From Protoeuglena noctilucae (lineage: Eukaryota; Chlorophyta; Pedinophyceae; Marsupiomonadales; Marsupiomonadaceae), in the NCBI GenBank assembly GCA_958009085.1, contig OY253686.1, forward strand, positions 310,001-374,000: a DNA stretch of 64,000 bases. Reading direction: 5' to 3'. A program made the position numbers and the translations under genes. Shown here piece after piece: positions 23,272 through 35,500 of this stretch. A model generated the notes under the pieces. The model was not told where the DNA came from. It was given only the letters and a program-made list of their open reading frames with translations, and did no database searches. The stretch's first letter is position 1. Each line of letters begins with the position of its first letter.

Positions 23272-24012
23272 GGCGACGCGCTGCACGAGGGACCTGCGGC
23301 TCCCGCTGTCTTTCCGGCAATCGGACGCGCTTCCTCTACCGGGCGATTCGGGTGAGGAGGGAGGGAAACAACTAGGGTGGCCCCAAGCCCAGACCCTGCG
23401 ACAGCCGTGTGCCAAATGCGCCTTCGCGTTGTCGTTCACTCACGACTTACTTGCCAGCCATGAGGGGGACGAAGACCGTTTCTGCGCACTGCCTCAGAGG
23501 CGGCACGTAACTCCTGCGCGAACTCCTGCGGGGGTATGCCTGTCGCGCTCGGCAACATCCGGCATCCCGCCCGCACCCTCTGTGTCTGTGGGAGGTGCTG
23601 CAGCTGCGCAAGTCGACTGCAATCAACGCGATCTTCGAAAGCAACTAGTGCTCATCTCAGCCGCGCAATCTCTGAGGTCCAGACTCCTCCGCGCTTGAGT
23701 TTGCGCACATCGCCTGCGTGAGGGTCCTGGGAGGGCGACAGGCAGATCTGGAAAGGCAGGGATCGGGAGGAACAGGGTGAGTGTATGTTTGGGGGAAGGA
23801 ACCGCGTGCCTGCACGGCCGATCGCGAGATTGCGTCGTGTGCGCGCATCCGATCTTCGCGGCGTCCCAACTCGACCAGCGTGATGCGACACTGCGATCGC
23901 CGCGCCCTCGCAGGCCCGGCGCGGTGGGGAGAGCCGCGACCTAGTCCCAGGCCTCGCGCCGCTGAGACCTGAGGCGTCTGGACAACCTAAAATTGCCAGG
24001 ACACACGCTCCG
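23272..24012. other. Intergenic: divergent promoter region of GDI and a plastid protein gene
   Basis: 740 bases between two head-to-head ATGs. Open frames present are short and lack coding composition. No RNA gene is seen. Confidence 0.45.
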
Positions 24013-25104
24013 ATGGCGAGCGCCGCGTGCCGCTGGCGCAGCGCCGCGCTGGCGGGCCCAGCGTCCGGGCTGCGTCCATGCCCCAGCCGGGCCGTCCCGC
24101 CCCGCGCCGGGCGGTCGTTGCGCGCTGCTGCGCGTCCCGGGGAGAGTGATGGCCAGCGGGTGGCGAGGCCAAGGCCGGAGCCCATGCTCGGAGTGGAGCC
24201 GCCCTCCCGAGGGCCGCCCGCCCCGCTCAGTCAGCTCCCAGTGTGGAGCTACCCGTTCGTGGCCATCGCGACCATCATGATCGTGTCCCGCCTGTTCAAG
24301 CGCATGAAACGATTGATCTTTGGGTGAGTCCGCGCCGCCCGCACGAATCGTCTCTGCTCGCCTCGCCCACTGGCAGCCTGGAATCTTCGCACGCTGGCCC
24401 CGCCCACTCGGCTCCTCTGGCAGCCCTGCCCCGCCCTGCCATGGTCGCGGCGAGCTGCGACAGCGAGGGCATAGCAGACCCGTCGGCGGACATAAAAGGG
24501 CCCCGTGTTTGCCGTCGCGGCGGGGCCCTCGTCCCACCTCCGCACAACGCACTCAGCTGCGTATGTCGCGCAGTTGCCTGTGGCAGCGCGGTCAGAGTCC
24601 CCCCCGCGCCCGCCCGCAGGGGCCCGGGCTCGCTGGGCTCGGTCCGGGAGCGGGGCTTCAGCTACGAGGATTCGGCGGGGTACAACGAGCAGTACTTCCG
24701 CGACGTGATGAAGCGGATCAACACGAAGCCGGTGGAGCGGATCTCGGAGGAGCAGATCTTGGCCGCGAGGGAGCGCAGGCGGCAGGAGCTGCAGGAGGAG
24801 CGGGTCGACTTGGACGAGATCGAGATTCCGAAGGAGCACCCGTGGGCCGTGAAGGAGAGCACCACTCCCGAGGAGCAGGAGGAGATCAGGGTGAGCTGAG
24901 CAGCGTCTTGCCTGTGCGGCAAGCATGATGCACCTTTCGATGAGTGCTGGGCAGGTGCGTGCTGGGGAGGGGGGGCGGTACGTGGCTGTGACATGCTGAA
25001 GCCGCCCGCCTCTGCAGAAGCGGTTGAGCGCGCGGAGGGGGATGGATCCCAGTAGCCCGCGGGCACAACGAGCGCGGGGCAGGATGATGGATGGAGCGGC
25101 GTGA
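24013..25104 (+). CDS. Predicted plastid-targeted single-pass membrane protein (~222 aa)
   Basis: Three exons (24013-24323, 24620-24890, 25018-25104) join in phase to 222 aa. The N-terminus (MASAACRWRSAALAG...) is rich in Ala, Arg, Ser and Pro and nearly free of acid residues for about 45 residues, a typical plastid or mitochondrial transit peptide. One hydrophobic helix near residues 80-100, VWSYPFVAIATIMIVSRLF, is followed by the basic patch KRMKRL. The soluble part is acidic and helical, with EERVDLDEIEIPKEHPWAV. The last exon adds a basic tail ending MMDGAA. If its donor were ignored the protein would stop two codons later. I recognise no named family. Location in a plastid membrane with a stroma- or lumen-facing tail is inferred. 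Confidence 0.62.
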
Positions 25105-25642
25105 CACTGATGAAGGGCGCCGTTCCGACAGGAAGATTTGGTTGTTGGATGTGTGCTGTCGTTGCTCTCCTCCACTCGCATCTGCATATGCTATCCATGT
25201 TGCGGATTCTTGAGCTGCCGGGCGGTCTTCAAGAGTTCAGCAGTTTGTCGAGGGATTAGTTGAGCATTTTGGCTCGCGGGGAGGCGACATCTGCCGTTAT
25301 GGAGCGGGGTGGTCATCGCTTAGACGCATTTAAGCGTCATGGACCCCGCCGTCTCTCGCGCCGTGCTCGTCGGGTGGCGAAAGGGCCATGGGTTCAGCCC
25401 CGGCCGAAAAGTGCCGCGCCTTGCGGGCCCGGCGCGATTCGCCAGCCTGCCCACAAGGAGGGTTTGCGACAGAGAATCGAAGGGTCGCTTCCGCTGCCTG
25501 GCCTCCACGGGCCCGGGCGAGACCCGAGGGGGCGAGGAGCACCGGAGCAGGTGGGTCCTCACGCTTCCGCATCTCGCCCCCTTCCCCCGCTTCCGCATTG
25601 GCATTCCTTCATGCCCCCAGCCCTGCTCTCCCCACGAACCGG
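25105..25642. other. Intergenic upstream of the PCMT gene
   Basis: About 540 bases with an AT-richer patch near 25130-25265. A frame open upstream of the PCMT ATG has no clear start and Pro/Arg-rich composition. It is more likely 5' UTR than coding, although an N-terminal targeting extension cannot be excluded. Confidence 0.4.
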
Positions 25643-26802
25643 ATGGAGTTCCTGTCTGAGGAGGAACGCTGGGCATCCTTCGTGTCGTCCAAGCACCGCC
25701 GGCTGGTGGAGCATTTGCAGTCGACGGGAGTCCTGACGTCACCGCGGTGCATGGCCGCCGTGGGCTGCACGGACCGCGGCAAGTTCGTGCTCCAAGGGGG
25801 CGCGGCCGCATATGGCGACCATCCACATCCCATCGGCTTCGGTGCCACCATCAGCGCGCCCCACATGCACGCCTACTGCCTCGAGCTTCTTCACGACCAG
25901 CTCGTCGAGGGCTCCCGGGTGTGTTCGCGGCTGGCCCTTGCCCTGGCAGAGTTGGCCAAGTGGCAAGAACAGCTTGCATCGACGCAGCGTGTGCCCTTCG
26001 CAGGCGCTCGACGTGGGGAGTGGGAGCTCGTACATCACCGCATGTATGGGTGCCATGGTGGCGCCGTCTGGGTACGTGTACGGCGTAGAGCACATTCCTG
26101 GTGAGGGCTTGCCGCCAGATGCCAAGTCTTTCTGGCTGGCTACCTTGATGCGTCCACACTGTACGGACACTGAGCCACCCCACGCTTCGCAGAACTCGTT
26201 GCAGCGTCCCGGCGCAGCATCGCAGCCGCTGCCAACGAGGGCAATGGATTGGCTCAGATGGTGGCCTCCCAGCACCTCTCGATCATTTGCGATGACGGCC
26301 GCGGTGGGCTACCCGACAAGGCGCCCTTTGATGCCATCCACGTTGGCGCTTCTGCCGAGACCGTCCCTCGTGAGTGCATGCGCCTGGCCTCTCATGTTGG
26401 CCGCGTGCCGACCCCGCTCAACCACGTCGGCTTGTCTGCCATCCCCATCCCTCTCGAAAGCCCGCTCGCGCCTGTGCAGCCATTTCACATGCGGTACGCA
26501 ACGCTCGGCGCTCGGCTTGCAGAGGTCCTGGTGGACCAGCTAAGGCCCGGAGGTCGCCTCGTGGTCCCCGTGGGCGGCGACTTGTGGAGCCAAGCCCTGA
26601 CGGTGGTGGACAAGCACGAGGACGGGACAAGTGAGGAGCTAGCTAACAGCGTTGCCGTGCAACCCTCGCCAAACGCTGCAGGACGCCACAGCTTGCGCCC
26701 GTCGCAGTCACGACGAGGGAGGCCATGAGCGTCCGCTACGTGCCCCTGTGCTCCGTCGGGAGGCAGGTGTCGAGGGAATTGCAGGAGGACGAGGGGTGGT
26801 GA
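25643..26802 (+). CDS. PCMT: Protein-L-isoaspartate O-methyltransferase
   Basis: PCMT repairs isoaspartyl residues in aged proteins using S-adenosylmethionine. Five exons (25643-25918, 26004-26100, 26193-26369, 26523-26630, 26708-26802) close to 250 aa, within the family's 210-250. Seen in order: an N-terminal helix SSKHRRLVEHLQSTG; FGATISAPHMHAYCLELL (family consensus for the substrate/AdoMet loop); motif I ALDVGSGSSYITACM; YGVEHIP with the acidic ribose-binding residue; DGRGGLPDKAPFDAIHVGAS; QVLVDQLRPGGRLVVPVG; and the terminal VRYVPL. Splicing to the AG at 26707 gives DGT-I-TTREAMSVRYVPL, the expected C-terminus. Two nearer AGs would shift the frame. The gene ends tail-to-tail with Y14, 177 bases apart. 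Confidence 0.92.
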
Positions 26803-26979
26803 GAGTGTGCCACCTGCCAGGGCACAACACCAAGGCTTGCATGCTCTTGGGATCAACACCAAGAGGCTGTCGCACAGCAATGGCAAGTACATGTACGATC
26901 TTTTTAGCTTAGTTGCTTCATCATTCTCGTTAGTTCCACTCTTCCGTTCAAAACACCCCTTCATCCACCCCACCCGGCG

Positions 26980-27805
26980 TCACTTTTTCAGCGGCCCCGA
27001 TGAGAACGCCCACGACACCTGAACCGTCTTCCCCAAGAGCTCCTTGCCGTCCATGGCAGCGATCGCGCTCTCCGCCTCCTTCTTGTCCTCGTATTCCAGC
27101 AAGGCGTACCCCTTCACGAACCCCGTCCTGCAACCAAGCAGCGCACCGAGACCGGTGCCCACAGATGCGCCACCCATACAGCAATGCGTCGGGGCAGCGA
27201 CCGACAAACATACACCGGCGATGTCATACCGCCGCAACCAGCGCCGCACCTCCGGTCCAAGTTGAGGTGCAGGTTCTTGATCTCGCCCAACTCCCCAAAC
27301 TCGTTGTGGAAATCCTCCTCCTGCGCCTCCTCGTGGACCCCCGTCACCATCACAATCCATCCCTCCACGGACTGCGCGGGGTGGGCGAGGCGGCGGGTCG
27401 CGGCGACCCCCAGCAGCGAACGCGTGGGCTCGGCATCACCTGCGCAGCCACACCGACCTTGGCCGGGCCGAAGGAGGGGCCATCCACCGTGTCAAAGGTG
27501 CCCCGGAAATCCTCGTTCTCCCTGTTGTCCTTGAAGCCGCGGCCCTGCGGGGAGGGCGGGCTGAGACCGCGTTGCTTCGGAAGGGTCGACGAAAGGCGCT
27601 CCACGCTCCAACATCAGGGGCCGAGGCTGCCGCCAGGGTTGCTCATAAACACTCCGCACCAGCCGCCTTCGCCCGGCGGCTGGAAAGTGGCCGGGCCATC
27701 CAGGAGGGGCCTGGAGCGAACGAAACGTGTGCGCGACGAGTTCCTCCACTCCCCGCCCACCTTGCGCCGCCGGCTGTCCCGCTGGTCCATCTCCACGTCC
27801 GACAT
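26980..27805 (-). CDS. RBM8A: Y14 / RBM8A exon-junction-complex RNA-binding protein
   Basis: Y14 pairs with Mago as part of the exon junction complex laid down on spliced mRNA. Four exons (27761-27805, 27458-27544, 27250-27371, 26980-27127) close in phase to 133 aa. [15 protein letters not shown] leads into GRGFKDN, matching the RGRGF element of Y14. The single RRM begins [20 protein letters not shown], with RNP2 WIVMVTGV, then [15 protein letters not shown]1 [12 protein letters not shown], and ends [10 protein letters not shown]. This matches plant Y14 closely; the usual Arg/Ser tail after the RRM is almost absent, only LKK remaining. In an intron-dense genome a complete EJC component is expected. 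An alternative in-frame ATG seven codons upstream (27826) exists. Confidence 0.93.
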
Positions 27806-28430
27806 CGCCCCTGCGGAGGTGTCCACGCGCGCGGCGCCTCCCCTTTCGCTCGCAGCCTCCCCACTTCAAGATGGCAGAGATCCGGGGCGAAGCGAAGGCA
27901 GCGGCTACTTCAACTGATACACCAAAACCCCGAGAGACTGCCCGCGAGCTCGGCGGGCTCTGCTTCATTGGTGTCAGTACACGCCGGTCCCGGTTTGCGC
28001 GATCCGCAGCCAGACGGCGATGACGGGGGCCAGACGCGTTCATCAGGAGTTCCTCATCGCGGTCAGGCCCAGCTCGCCACGCTATCTGCTCCTGCATCCC
28101 GCTTCCGCGCTTCTCTGCCGGCAGGGAGGGATTGGGTCGAAGAGGTGAGCATGTTTGCGTCCACCATTTCGCAAACGTCCCGCTTTTGGGGACCGGGCGC
28201 GCGGCAGGTCCCCCGGCACGGTCCGGAGCCTCGCGGTGCCGAGCCTGGCCGCATTCCGGACCCGTCGGCCTCGCGATCCTTCCCAAGTATCCCGTAGCGC
28301 ATGGTCGGCGCTGCAGCGGTCGGCAGCGTCGCCTTGGCTTCGAGCAACGCGCCCGCCCCACCTCCAGGCGCTGGGAGAGCCGACGGGCGCTGCACCGGGG
28401 CGGTGGGAAGTGACGTGACGTGGGGACGTG
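27806..28430. other. Intergenic: divergent promoter region of Y14 and QCR8
   Basis: 625 bases between two head-to-head start codons. No coding exon fits. Both genes are housekeeping, so a shared bidirectional promoter is plausible but unproven. Confidence 0.45.
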
Positions 28431-29218
28431 ATGTCGGCCATCCGGGGCGTGGTGAAGGGCTACGGTGAGCGCAAGAGGGGCTCCCAAGCCTTGCGGGCGG
28501 AGTTTCCGCCTCGTGTCGGAGGCCCCGCACGGCCAGGGGCGGCGCGCGTCGTGGTCCTGCCCGTCTCAAAGCAATGCATCAACAGCCGGCCGTCAGGCGC
28601 TGGAGAGGCGGTTGCTCCGGCGCGACGCGCTGACGCGCGCCTGTGGTATGGCTGTCCCCCCCGCAGGGGTCGCCCTGGCCAAGGGACAGCAGGCGCGGTT
28701 CATGGGTTTGGAGGCGGATCCGCTCTTCCACAAGCACAGGGAGGTCGTCTACCATCTGTCGGCCAACGAGCAGGTGAGGCTGCCCTTACGGTCGCTGCAC
28801 CCCGCGCCTGCGCCCTGCCCACTATGAGAGGGCGTGAGCCGGGTGTTGCTTCCGGGTTGCGGGCGCGGGGCCCTGCCTTGCCACGCCCACGGTCAGCGAT
28901 GAGGACAACTGCTCGGCAGAGGCAGGCGCTTCGCCTGCACACTGTGACGTTGTGAGAACATTTAGTCTTTCGCACTGAGCTGACGTTGCCTTGCACCGCC
29001 CTCGGGCCCCTGTCTGCGCCCGTTGTGGGACCCACGCCGCCCCGCGCGGCCTGCCGCAGGACATCATGGGGTCTCTGTACCGTGACGGCCCCAAGAAGCT
29101 CCTCAAGAAGGCCAAGAAGAACGCGCCCTACTTCGCCATCTTCCTCGCCTTCTCCGCCCTCCCCGTCGCCATGTGCGAGTACATCGATCACCAGAACATG
29201 CTGCACCACCGCTACTAG
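28431..29218 (+). CDS. QCR8: Cytochrome bc1 complex (complex III) subunit 8, QCR8 family
   Basis: QCR8 is a small inner-membrane subunit of mitochondrial ubiquinol-cytochrome c reductase that packs against cytochrome b. Three exons (28431-28464, 28667-28773, 29060-29218) close to 99 aa, the family's size is about 72-95. The conserved core is REVVYHLSANEQDIMGSLY, followed by a basic segment KKLLKKAKKNAP, one transmembrane helix YFAIFLAFSALPVAMCEYI and the terminal HHRY. Plant QCR8 has the same VVY.LSP..Q, single helix and (H)HRY end. The ATG at 28431 starts MSAIRGVVKGYG. No cleavable presequence is evident, which is normal for this subunit. Confidence 0.85.
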
Positions 29219-29556
29219 GCATGCGGCCGGGCTGCCCCGGGCCCTGGGACGCCGGGGGCCGCGGCTGACCCCGCCGAGTTGAAGTCGAGTCATCGGACAC
29301 CCGAGCGTCGCCGCCGGGGGCGCGCATGGTGCGCGGGGGCCGAGTGGCTCCCCGGTCTGACGGACGGTGTCGAAGGGTCGGACCGGCACCGGCGCCAAGA
29401 CGCGTCGAGGGGGCCCCCGGTTGCGCCATTCCCCGCGCTGACACTAAAACGCGACGTTCAGACAGCGCAGACACTCCATCGCAAGCCGCTCCAAAGCGGG
29501 CGACACCTCGAGAGGGGGGGTCGGGTCGCGCGCGCCGGCCGAGCGCCGAGCCCGGC
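29219..29556. other. Intergenic between QCR8 and starch synthase III
   Basis: About 340 bases in tandem orientation, holding the QCR8 3' UTR and the starch synthase promoter/5' UTR. No gene is seen. Confidence 0.4.
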
Positions 29557-32500
29557 ATGATTCACGGCAGCTTGCTCGCTGGCGCGGCGCAGGTCACACC
29601 TGCGCCGTCGCTGGCGGGGGGTTCGCGACGCAAGCTTCCCGGTGAGCGGTGCACTGCGCCCGAGACGGGCCCCGCGCGGGTCGGGGCCCGGCGCGGCACA
29701 CCAGCGCCTCCTGGCCTTTCGCCGATCGTTTTGCGACTCCGCCGCGAAGGTCGCGGCCCCGCCCGAGCCTTCCCCGGGTCGCGGGAGGCCCGGTTCCTTT
29801 CCGCCCCAAGGCCCGCCCCTCTGGCCCGGGGGCGCCGCTGCCCGGGGCCGCGGCCCGACGGTCGCGTTTCGGAGATCGTTGCCGAAAACGTGCGGGGTGC
29901 GGCGGGCGCGCTCCTGCGCCCCCCGCGCTCGACCGCAAAAGTCGCTCTCGGGGCGTTGCGCGCCTCGCCGCGCGCCGTCGCTGGCCCGAGCGCCGGGACG
30001 GCGGGACGAGTCGCGTCCATTCCTTTCTCTCGCGCGTTTGGTGGGGCCCGGGGGCGCGGCGGGGCGCCAGGCGACCGTCCCAGTCCAAAGGGTTGCTGCG
30101 GACCGGCCCGATGCGTCGCCACCGGGCGCACGCGGTCGCCGCGATCGCTCACGGTCGTTTTGGCTTTATTCCACGGCCGGTGGGTCCGGTCCGATGCCGC
30201 CCGCGGCGGGTCCCGACGCTCGCTGTCCCACCTGGGCGATTCTCCCGGAACCGTTGCCCCTCCCCCCGCATCGCGCGTCGATTCCGGACCCTTCCACCCT
30301 CCGCACCTCTCTCGCGCCACCCTGCGCGCTTCGACGCCCCCCCGGCGCCGCGCCGCGCCGTGTTCCCCCCCCCCGCCCCATCGCCGCGCTTTTGCCCGAG
30401 CATCCTCGCCCCTCTCCCCGCCCCGCCCGCAGGAACTCCGTCGCGCGGCAGGGACTTGTCGCGGGGGGGGCGCGCGCAGGTCCGCGCCAGGTCGCCGTCG
30501 AGCGTGGAGACGGCCGATGCCCGGAGCAAGTCGCGGGCCGAGGAGGATGAGGAGCTGCGGCTGCAGAACGTCCGCCTGCGGGAGCAGCTAGCTTCGCGGC
30601 TCAGGGAACTCACGGTCGAGCAGCGGGAGGCGTTCCTGGCCAAGTGAGCGGCGCGCGACGCTGGCAGTAGCCCGCGCCCGGGGCAGCGACCGTTCACTGG
30701 TCGGAAACGTGTATCCTTTTCGACCGACCCCGCAGGCACGTGGCACTCGCATCGCTCTTGCGCGAGGAGGTCGAGAAGGCGGAGGTCAAGGCGCAGCAGG
30801 CCGCAGGTGAGGCGTCGACGGAAGGCCAGCCAGGGCCGCGGTTGCAGCTGCAGCTGCTGCCTGGGGGCATGTCCTGAACACGCACTGCGCTTTTGTCGAC
30901 GCAGAGCCGACGAGGCAGTTTGAGCCCAAGCAGACCTCGGCGTCGGGCCCGGTCTACCAGGCGCAACCCAAGGTGCTGAACTGTGTGGTGGCGTGCGAGC
31001 GAGTTCCCTTCGTGTCGAGAGCCATGCCATCAACCAGGCTTGACGTCATCGCAGGGCGCGTCGGGTGCTCCGAAGAAGGAGACAATCCTGTGGTCGTCTA
31101 ACGAGGAAGAGATGCCCCCGGGGATGGCTGAGGCGCTGCTGAGCGAGCAGGACGACCGCAGCGGCATCGCTGGGCCGCGGGACGAGGAGGCGGCCGCGAG
31201 GGCCGTCGCGGAGGCGGAGGCGGAGTTGGCGGAGGCCGAGGAGGAGCTGGCTGAGGCGGAGGCGGCGGCGGAGATGGCTGCAGCGGAGGAGGCGGAGGAG
31301 ATGGCGGTGGCGGCGGTCGCGAGGGGCGAGGGGCGGGGGCAGGGGCCAGAGGAGGAGGAGGAGGAGGTCTACGAGGTGTACGAGCCGCCGAGCACCGTGG
31401 GGAGGGCCGCAGAGCGGAGGGGCCCGGGGCCGACGGACGTGGCGTCCCCGCTGTCGTCGTCCGGGGTCCTGTCCATGCCAACGGCGCCTTGGGGCGGGCG
31501 GATGGGGCAGCCGGAGTTCCCCATTGGCCCGGGGAGCGCGAGCTGGGCGCAGCAGCCGGCGCGTGTCGAGGCGGCTTCCGCGGCGGCGGGGGTGGACGAG
31601 GCGGCGGCGGCCGCACGTGCGCGGGACGCGGCAGCTCTCGAGGAAGCGCGGCGGCAGGAGGAGGAGCGCAAGGCGGCGATGAAGCAGCGCGAGGAGGAGA
31701 TGAAGGCGGTGGCGCGGGCGAGGGCGGCGGAGGAGGTCGCCAACCTACGCCCCATGGATGTCCTGGGCAAGAAGAACGACTGGCGCATTCTGACTGGTGA
31801 GCCGTGGATTGGGCTTAAGCTGTGACCGAGAGTTGGCCGCGTTGGTGTTCATGCCTCAACAGCCGGCGGTCTTGAGCAGGATGTGACGCACGTGGCGGTG
31901 CATGTGCCCACCCACTTGAGCGCGTCTGGTCCCTGCCCCCTGCAGTGCCGTCGCAGCCCGTGGCTGGGGCCAAGTGCGTGGTGTTCTACAACCGCACACG
32001 CAGCCAGGCGCTGCGCACGCGCCCGCGCATCCAGCTGCAGGGCGGGTTCAACAAGTGGGAGTTAGGGTCGCTTCGCGTGGACCTTACGCCTGAGTCGGGG
32101 GTGCCGCGGTCCGGGGAGGTGGACTGGTGGAGGGCGGAGGTGGAGATCCCCGAGGACGCCTTCGACATGTCGTTCGTGATGACGGACTGCGAGGGCGTGT
32201 ACGACAACAACGACGGGCAGGACTTCCGGTACACTCTGATGGCCGGCTCGACCCCGCAGGCCTGGGAGGAGCGCAAGGTGAGGGTGGACGCGGTTGCGGG
32301 GTGGCACACCGGCGGAGACTGCGCAGGGTGACACCAGAGGCGGAGGGTTAGCAGGGAAGAGAGCTACTCAATTTGGTGTCTTGGGCCCTGGGCGAAGCCA
32401 TGGTTCTGGCAGGTCCTGCCCCCCTTCGCCGCCGTCAAGCCCCAGGCATCGTGCCCCTCTCGTCGCAGGCCGCGATGGAGGCGGAGGCGGAGGAGAAGAG

Positions 32501-35500
32501 GGGGCAGCAGGAGGAGGAGGAGCGTCGGCTGGCAGAGGAGCGTCGGTTGAAGGAGCTGCTGGAGCAGGACCAGAAGCGAGGCCGCGACAAGGCCAACGAG
32601 CTGCGGACGGCCCTGGCCAACATGCGCAAGGCGTTGGGGAAGGACGGGGACAAGCACGGGCGCGCCAACGACGGGCGCACGATGGCGTGGGCCGTCGTGC
32701 AGCGTGGCCGCAAGGGTGAGGGCCTGCGGGGTGCAGAGGCGCCAGGCTAATGTTTAGCAGAGTTGTCAGCTTCATGCATCGCCACTTGGCTCGGAGAGCT
32801 GTCCGCGCCTGGCTGTGCCTCACCGAGCGTTCCCACGTCCGTTGCAGTGACGGTGTTTTACAACGGCGCCGAGGGCCCCCTGCGCAACGTCAAGTCGGGC
32901 CTCAACGTCCAGGTCGGCATCAACGGCTGGCAGGACTTGAAGCGCATCGAGCTGGCGCCCAGCGACCCCCCGTCGTCGTCGCTGCCCAAGGAGGGCGAGC
33001 CCGTGACGGAGGCGGGCGAGGCGCGGTCAGAGGAGATCCGGAGCAACGAGACCGCGGCGGGTGAGAGTTGGGGGGGTCTCGAAGTGGCAGCGCAGCAGTG
33101 TTCGGGGGATAGGTGGCAGGTGGAACAGGGTACTCAGCCTGCAGTGCCGCGGGGCCGGTCCTGATCGCGCTCCGCAAGTCGCCTCGTCGCCCGCAGCGGC
33201 CAAGGGCTCCGCACTCCGCTGGATGAGCGCCGAGTACGAGCTCCCCGACCACGCCCTGTGGCTCGACTTCGTCTTCTTCAGTGGCAACACGTGGGACAAC
33301 AACAGCGGGAAGGACTTCCGCTTCATGCTCGAGCTCCCTAGCGGCTTCAAGGACGAGGACGCGTTCTTCAAGAACCTGGAAGAGATCTACGCGGAGAGGG
33401 AGACGCAGGCGCGGCTGAAGAAGGAGGTGAGGAGCTCGCGCGGATATCGACGGAACCTGGCCAATCTGCACGCCGCGAGAGATGCGATGGGGCAGGATTC
33501 TAGTCATATTGTACTTGTTTTCACTCTCCGTCAAGATTGATTGGTGCCCGCAGGAGGAGGAGCGCCAGAAGGAGGCCGAGCGTGCCGAGGCGCGCCGTCT
33601 GGCCCGGGAGAAGGCCATGGCGGTGCTCCGCCGGCAGACGCGGCACGTGCTCTACACGTCGCCCGAGGTCATCCAGGCCGGGAGCACCATCACGGTGCGG
33701 TACAACCCGCAGGACACGGTGCTGCGCGGCCGGGACCGTATCTTCATCCGGGGCGGCTTCAACCGCTGGTCGCACTCCAAGTTCTTCGGGCCCGTCGAGA
33801 TGCTGCCGCCGAACAAGGGAGAGCTGCACTTCTCCGCCACCATCCCGGTCCCCAAGGACGCGTACAAGATGGACTTTGTGTTCAGCGACAGGTGAGCAAG
33901 ACAGCGCATGGCCTTTTGGCCTCCGATATAGCTGTGCTGCGCGATGACCGCATCGTTGCTGCGATGGTGGGGCGTATGGCACGGTGCACGGCTCGAACGC
34001 TCTGGATGGCATGCCAGGATGCGGGGCTCGGATGACACGTCGGGCCGAGTGCTGACCAAATTGCGCCTTTCCACCCCCGCAGCGCATCCGCGGAGGGCAC
34101 CTACGACAACAACAATGGCTACGACTACCATCTCCCCGTCGAGGGCTCGTCGAAAAAGGAGGCGCGGCTGCACGTGGTGCACATCGCGGTCGAGATGGCG
34201 CCGATCGCCAAGGTCGGGGGCCTGGGCGACGTGGTGACGTCCCTGGCGCGCGCGGTGCAGGAGCAGGGCCACATGGTCGAGGTCATCGTGCCGAGCTACC
34301 GCTTCTTCGACAGCTCGCCGCTCCTCAAGGACCGCAAGATGGAGTGCCGCTTCAACTGGGGAGGCACGCACATCGTGGTCACGTCCCAGATCGTCGAGGG
34401 CCTGCGCGTCTTCTTCATTCACCCGGAGAACGGCATGTTCGAGACGCAGCGCGTCTACGCCGACTACGGCGACGACGTCAAGTTCGACTTCTTCTGCAAG
34501 GCCGCGCTCGAGTTCCTGCTCCAGTCCCGGCGCCAGCCGGACGTGCTGCACTGCCACGACTGGTCGAGCGCCGAGGTCGCGCGGGCCTACTGGCAGGACT
34601 ACCACAACTACGGCCTCGGCAAGCCCCGCGTGGTGTTCACGATCCACAACCTTGAGTTCGGTCAGCAGCGCATCGCGACGGCCGCCTTCCACAGCCAGAA
34701 GGTCACGACCGGTGAGACGCGGCGCGCGAGGGAGCGGAGGGGCTCTGTTTGCATGTGCGAGTGCCCGCGCCTGCCTTTCAAGCACAACTAAGCTATGCCG
34801 TGGTGGTTTCGTGACCGCAGTGTCGCCGACGTATGCCAGTGAGATTTCCGGCCACCCTGCGATCGCCCCGCACCTCGGCAAGTTCATGGGCATCCGCAAC
34901 GGCATTGATGTTGACATCTGGGACCCGGCAGCCGACATGTTCCTCCCGATGGTGAGCGCCTGGGTGGGGCAATCGCCCTCGACCTGTTGTGTGACGGGTC
35001 GCTTCAGCTGGTTGCTTAGGCATGGCAGCCACTGGTGCCCATGTCTTCGGCCATCGATTTCAATCTCAACGTAGCTTCCGACCCCGACCCCTGTTGTCAC
35101 TGGCAGCTGCTTCGCCTGTCGCTGCCCATGCACGCGACACCGCACTCCCTGGCCCCATACTGATCTCATGCACCCCCCACCCCGTCTGCAGAAGTACACG
35201 GTCCAGAACAGCGAGGAGGGCAAGCGCGCTGCCCGCAAGGCCCTGCGCCAGCGCATCAACATGACGGACTGGCAGGACAAGCCGATCGTGGGCGTCATCA
35301 GCCGCCTGACGGCCCAGAAGGGCATGCACCTCATCAAGCACGCGGCCTTCCGCACCGTCGACCGCGGGGGCCAGTTCGTGCTCCTGGGGTCGGCCCCGGA
35401 CCCCAAGATCCAGGGCGACTTCAACCGGTGGGCGGGGCAGATGAACTCGGACGATTGCCGGGCGATCTTCACCTACGACGAGCCGCTGAGCCACCTCATC

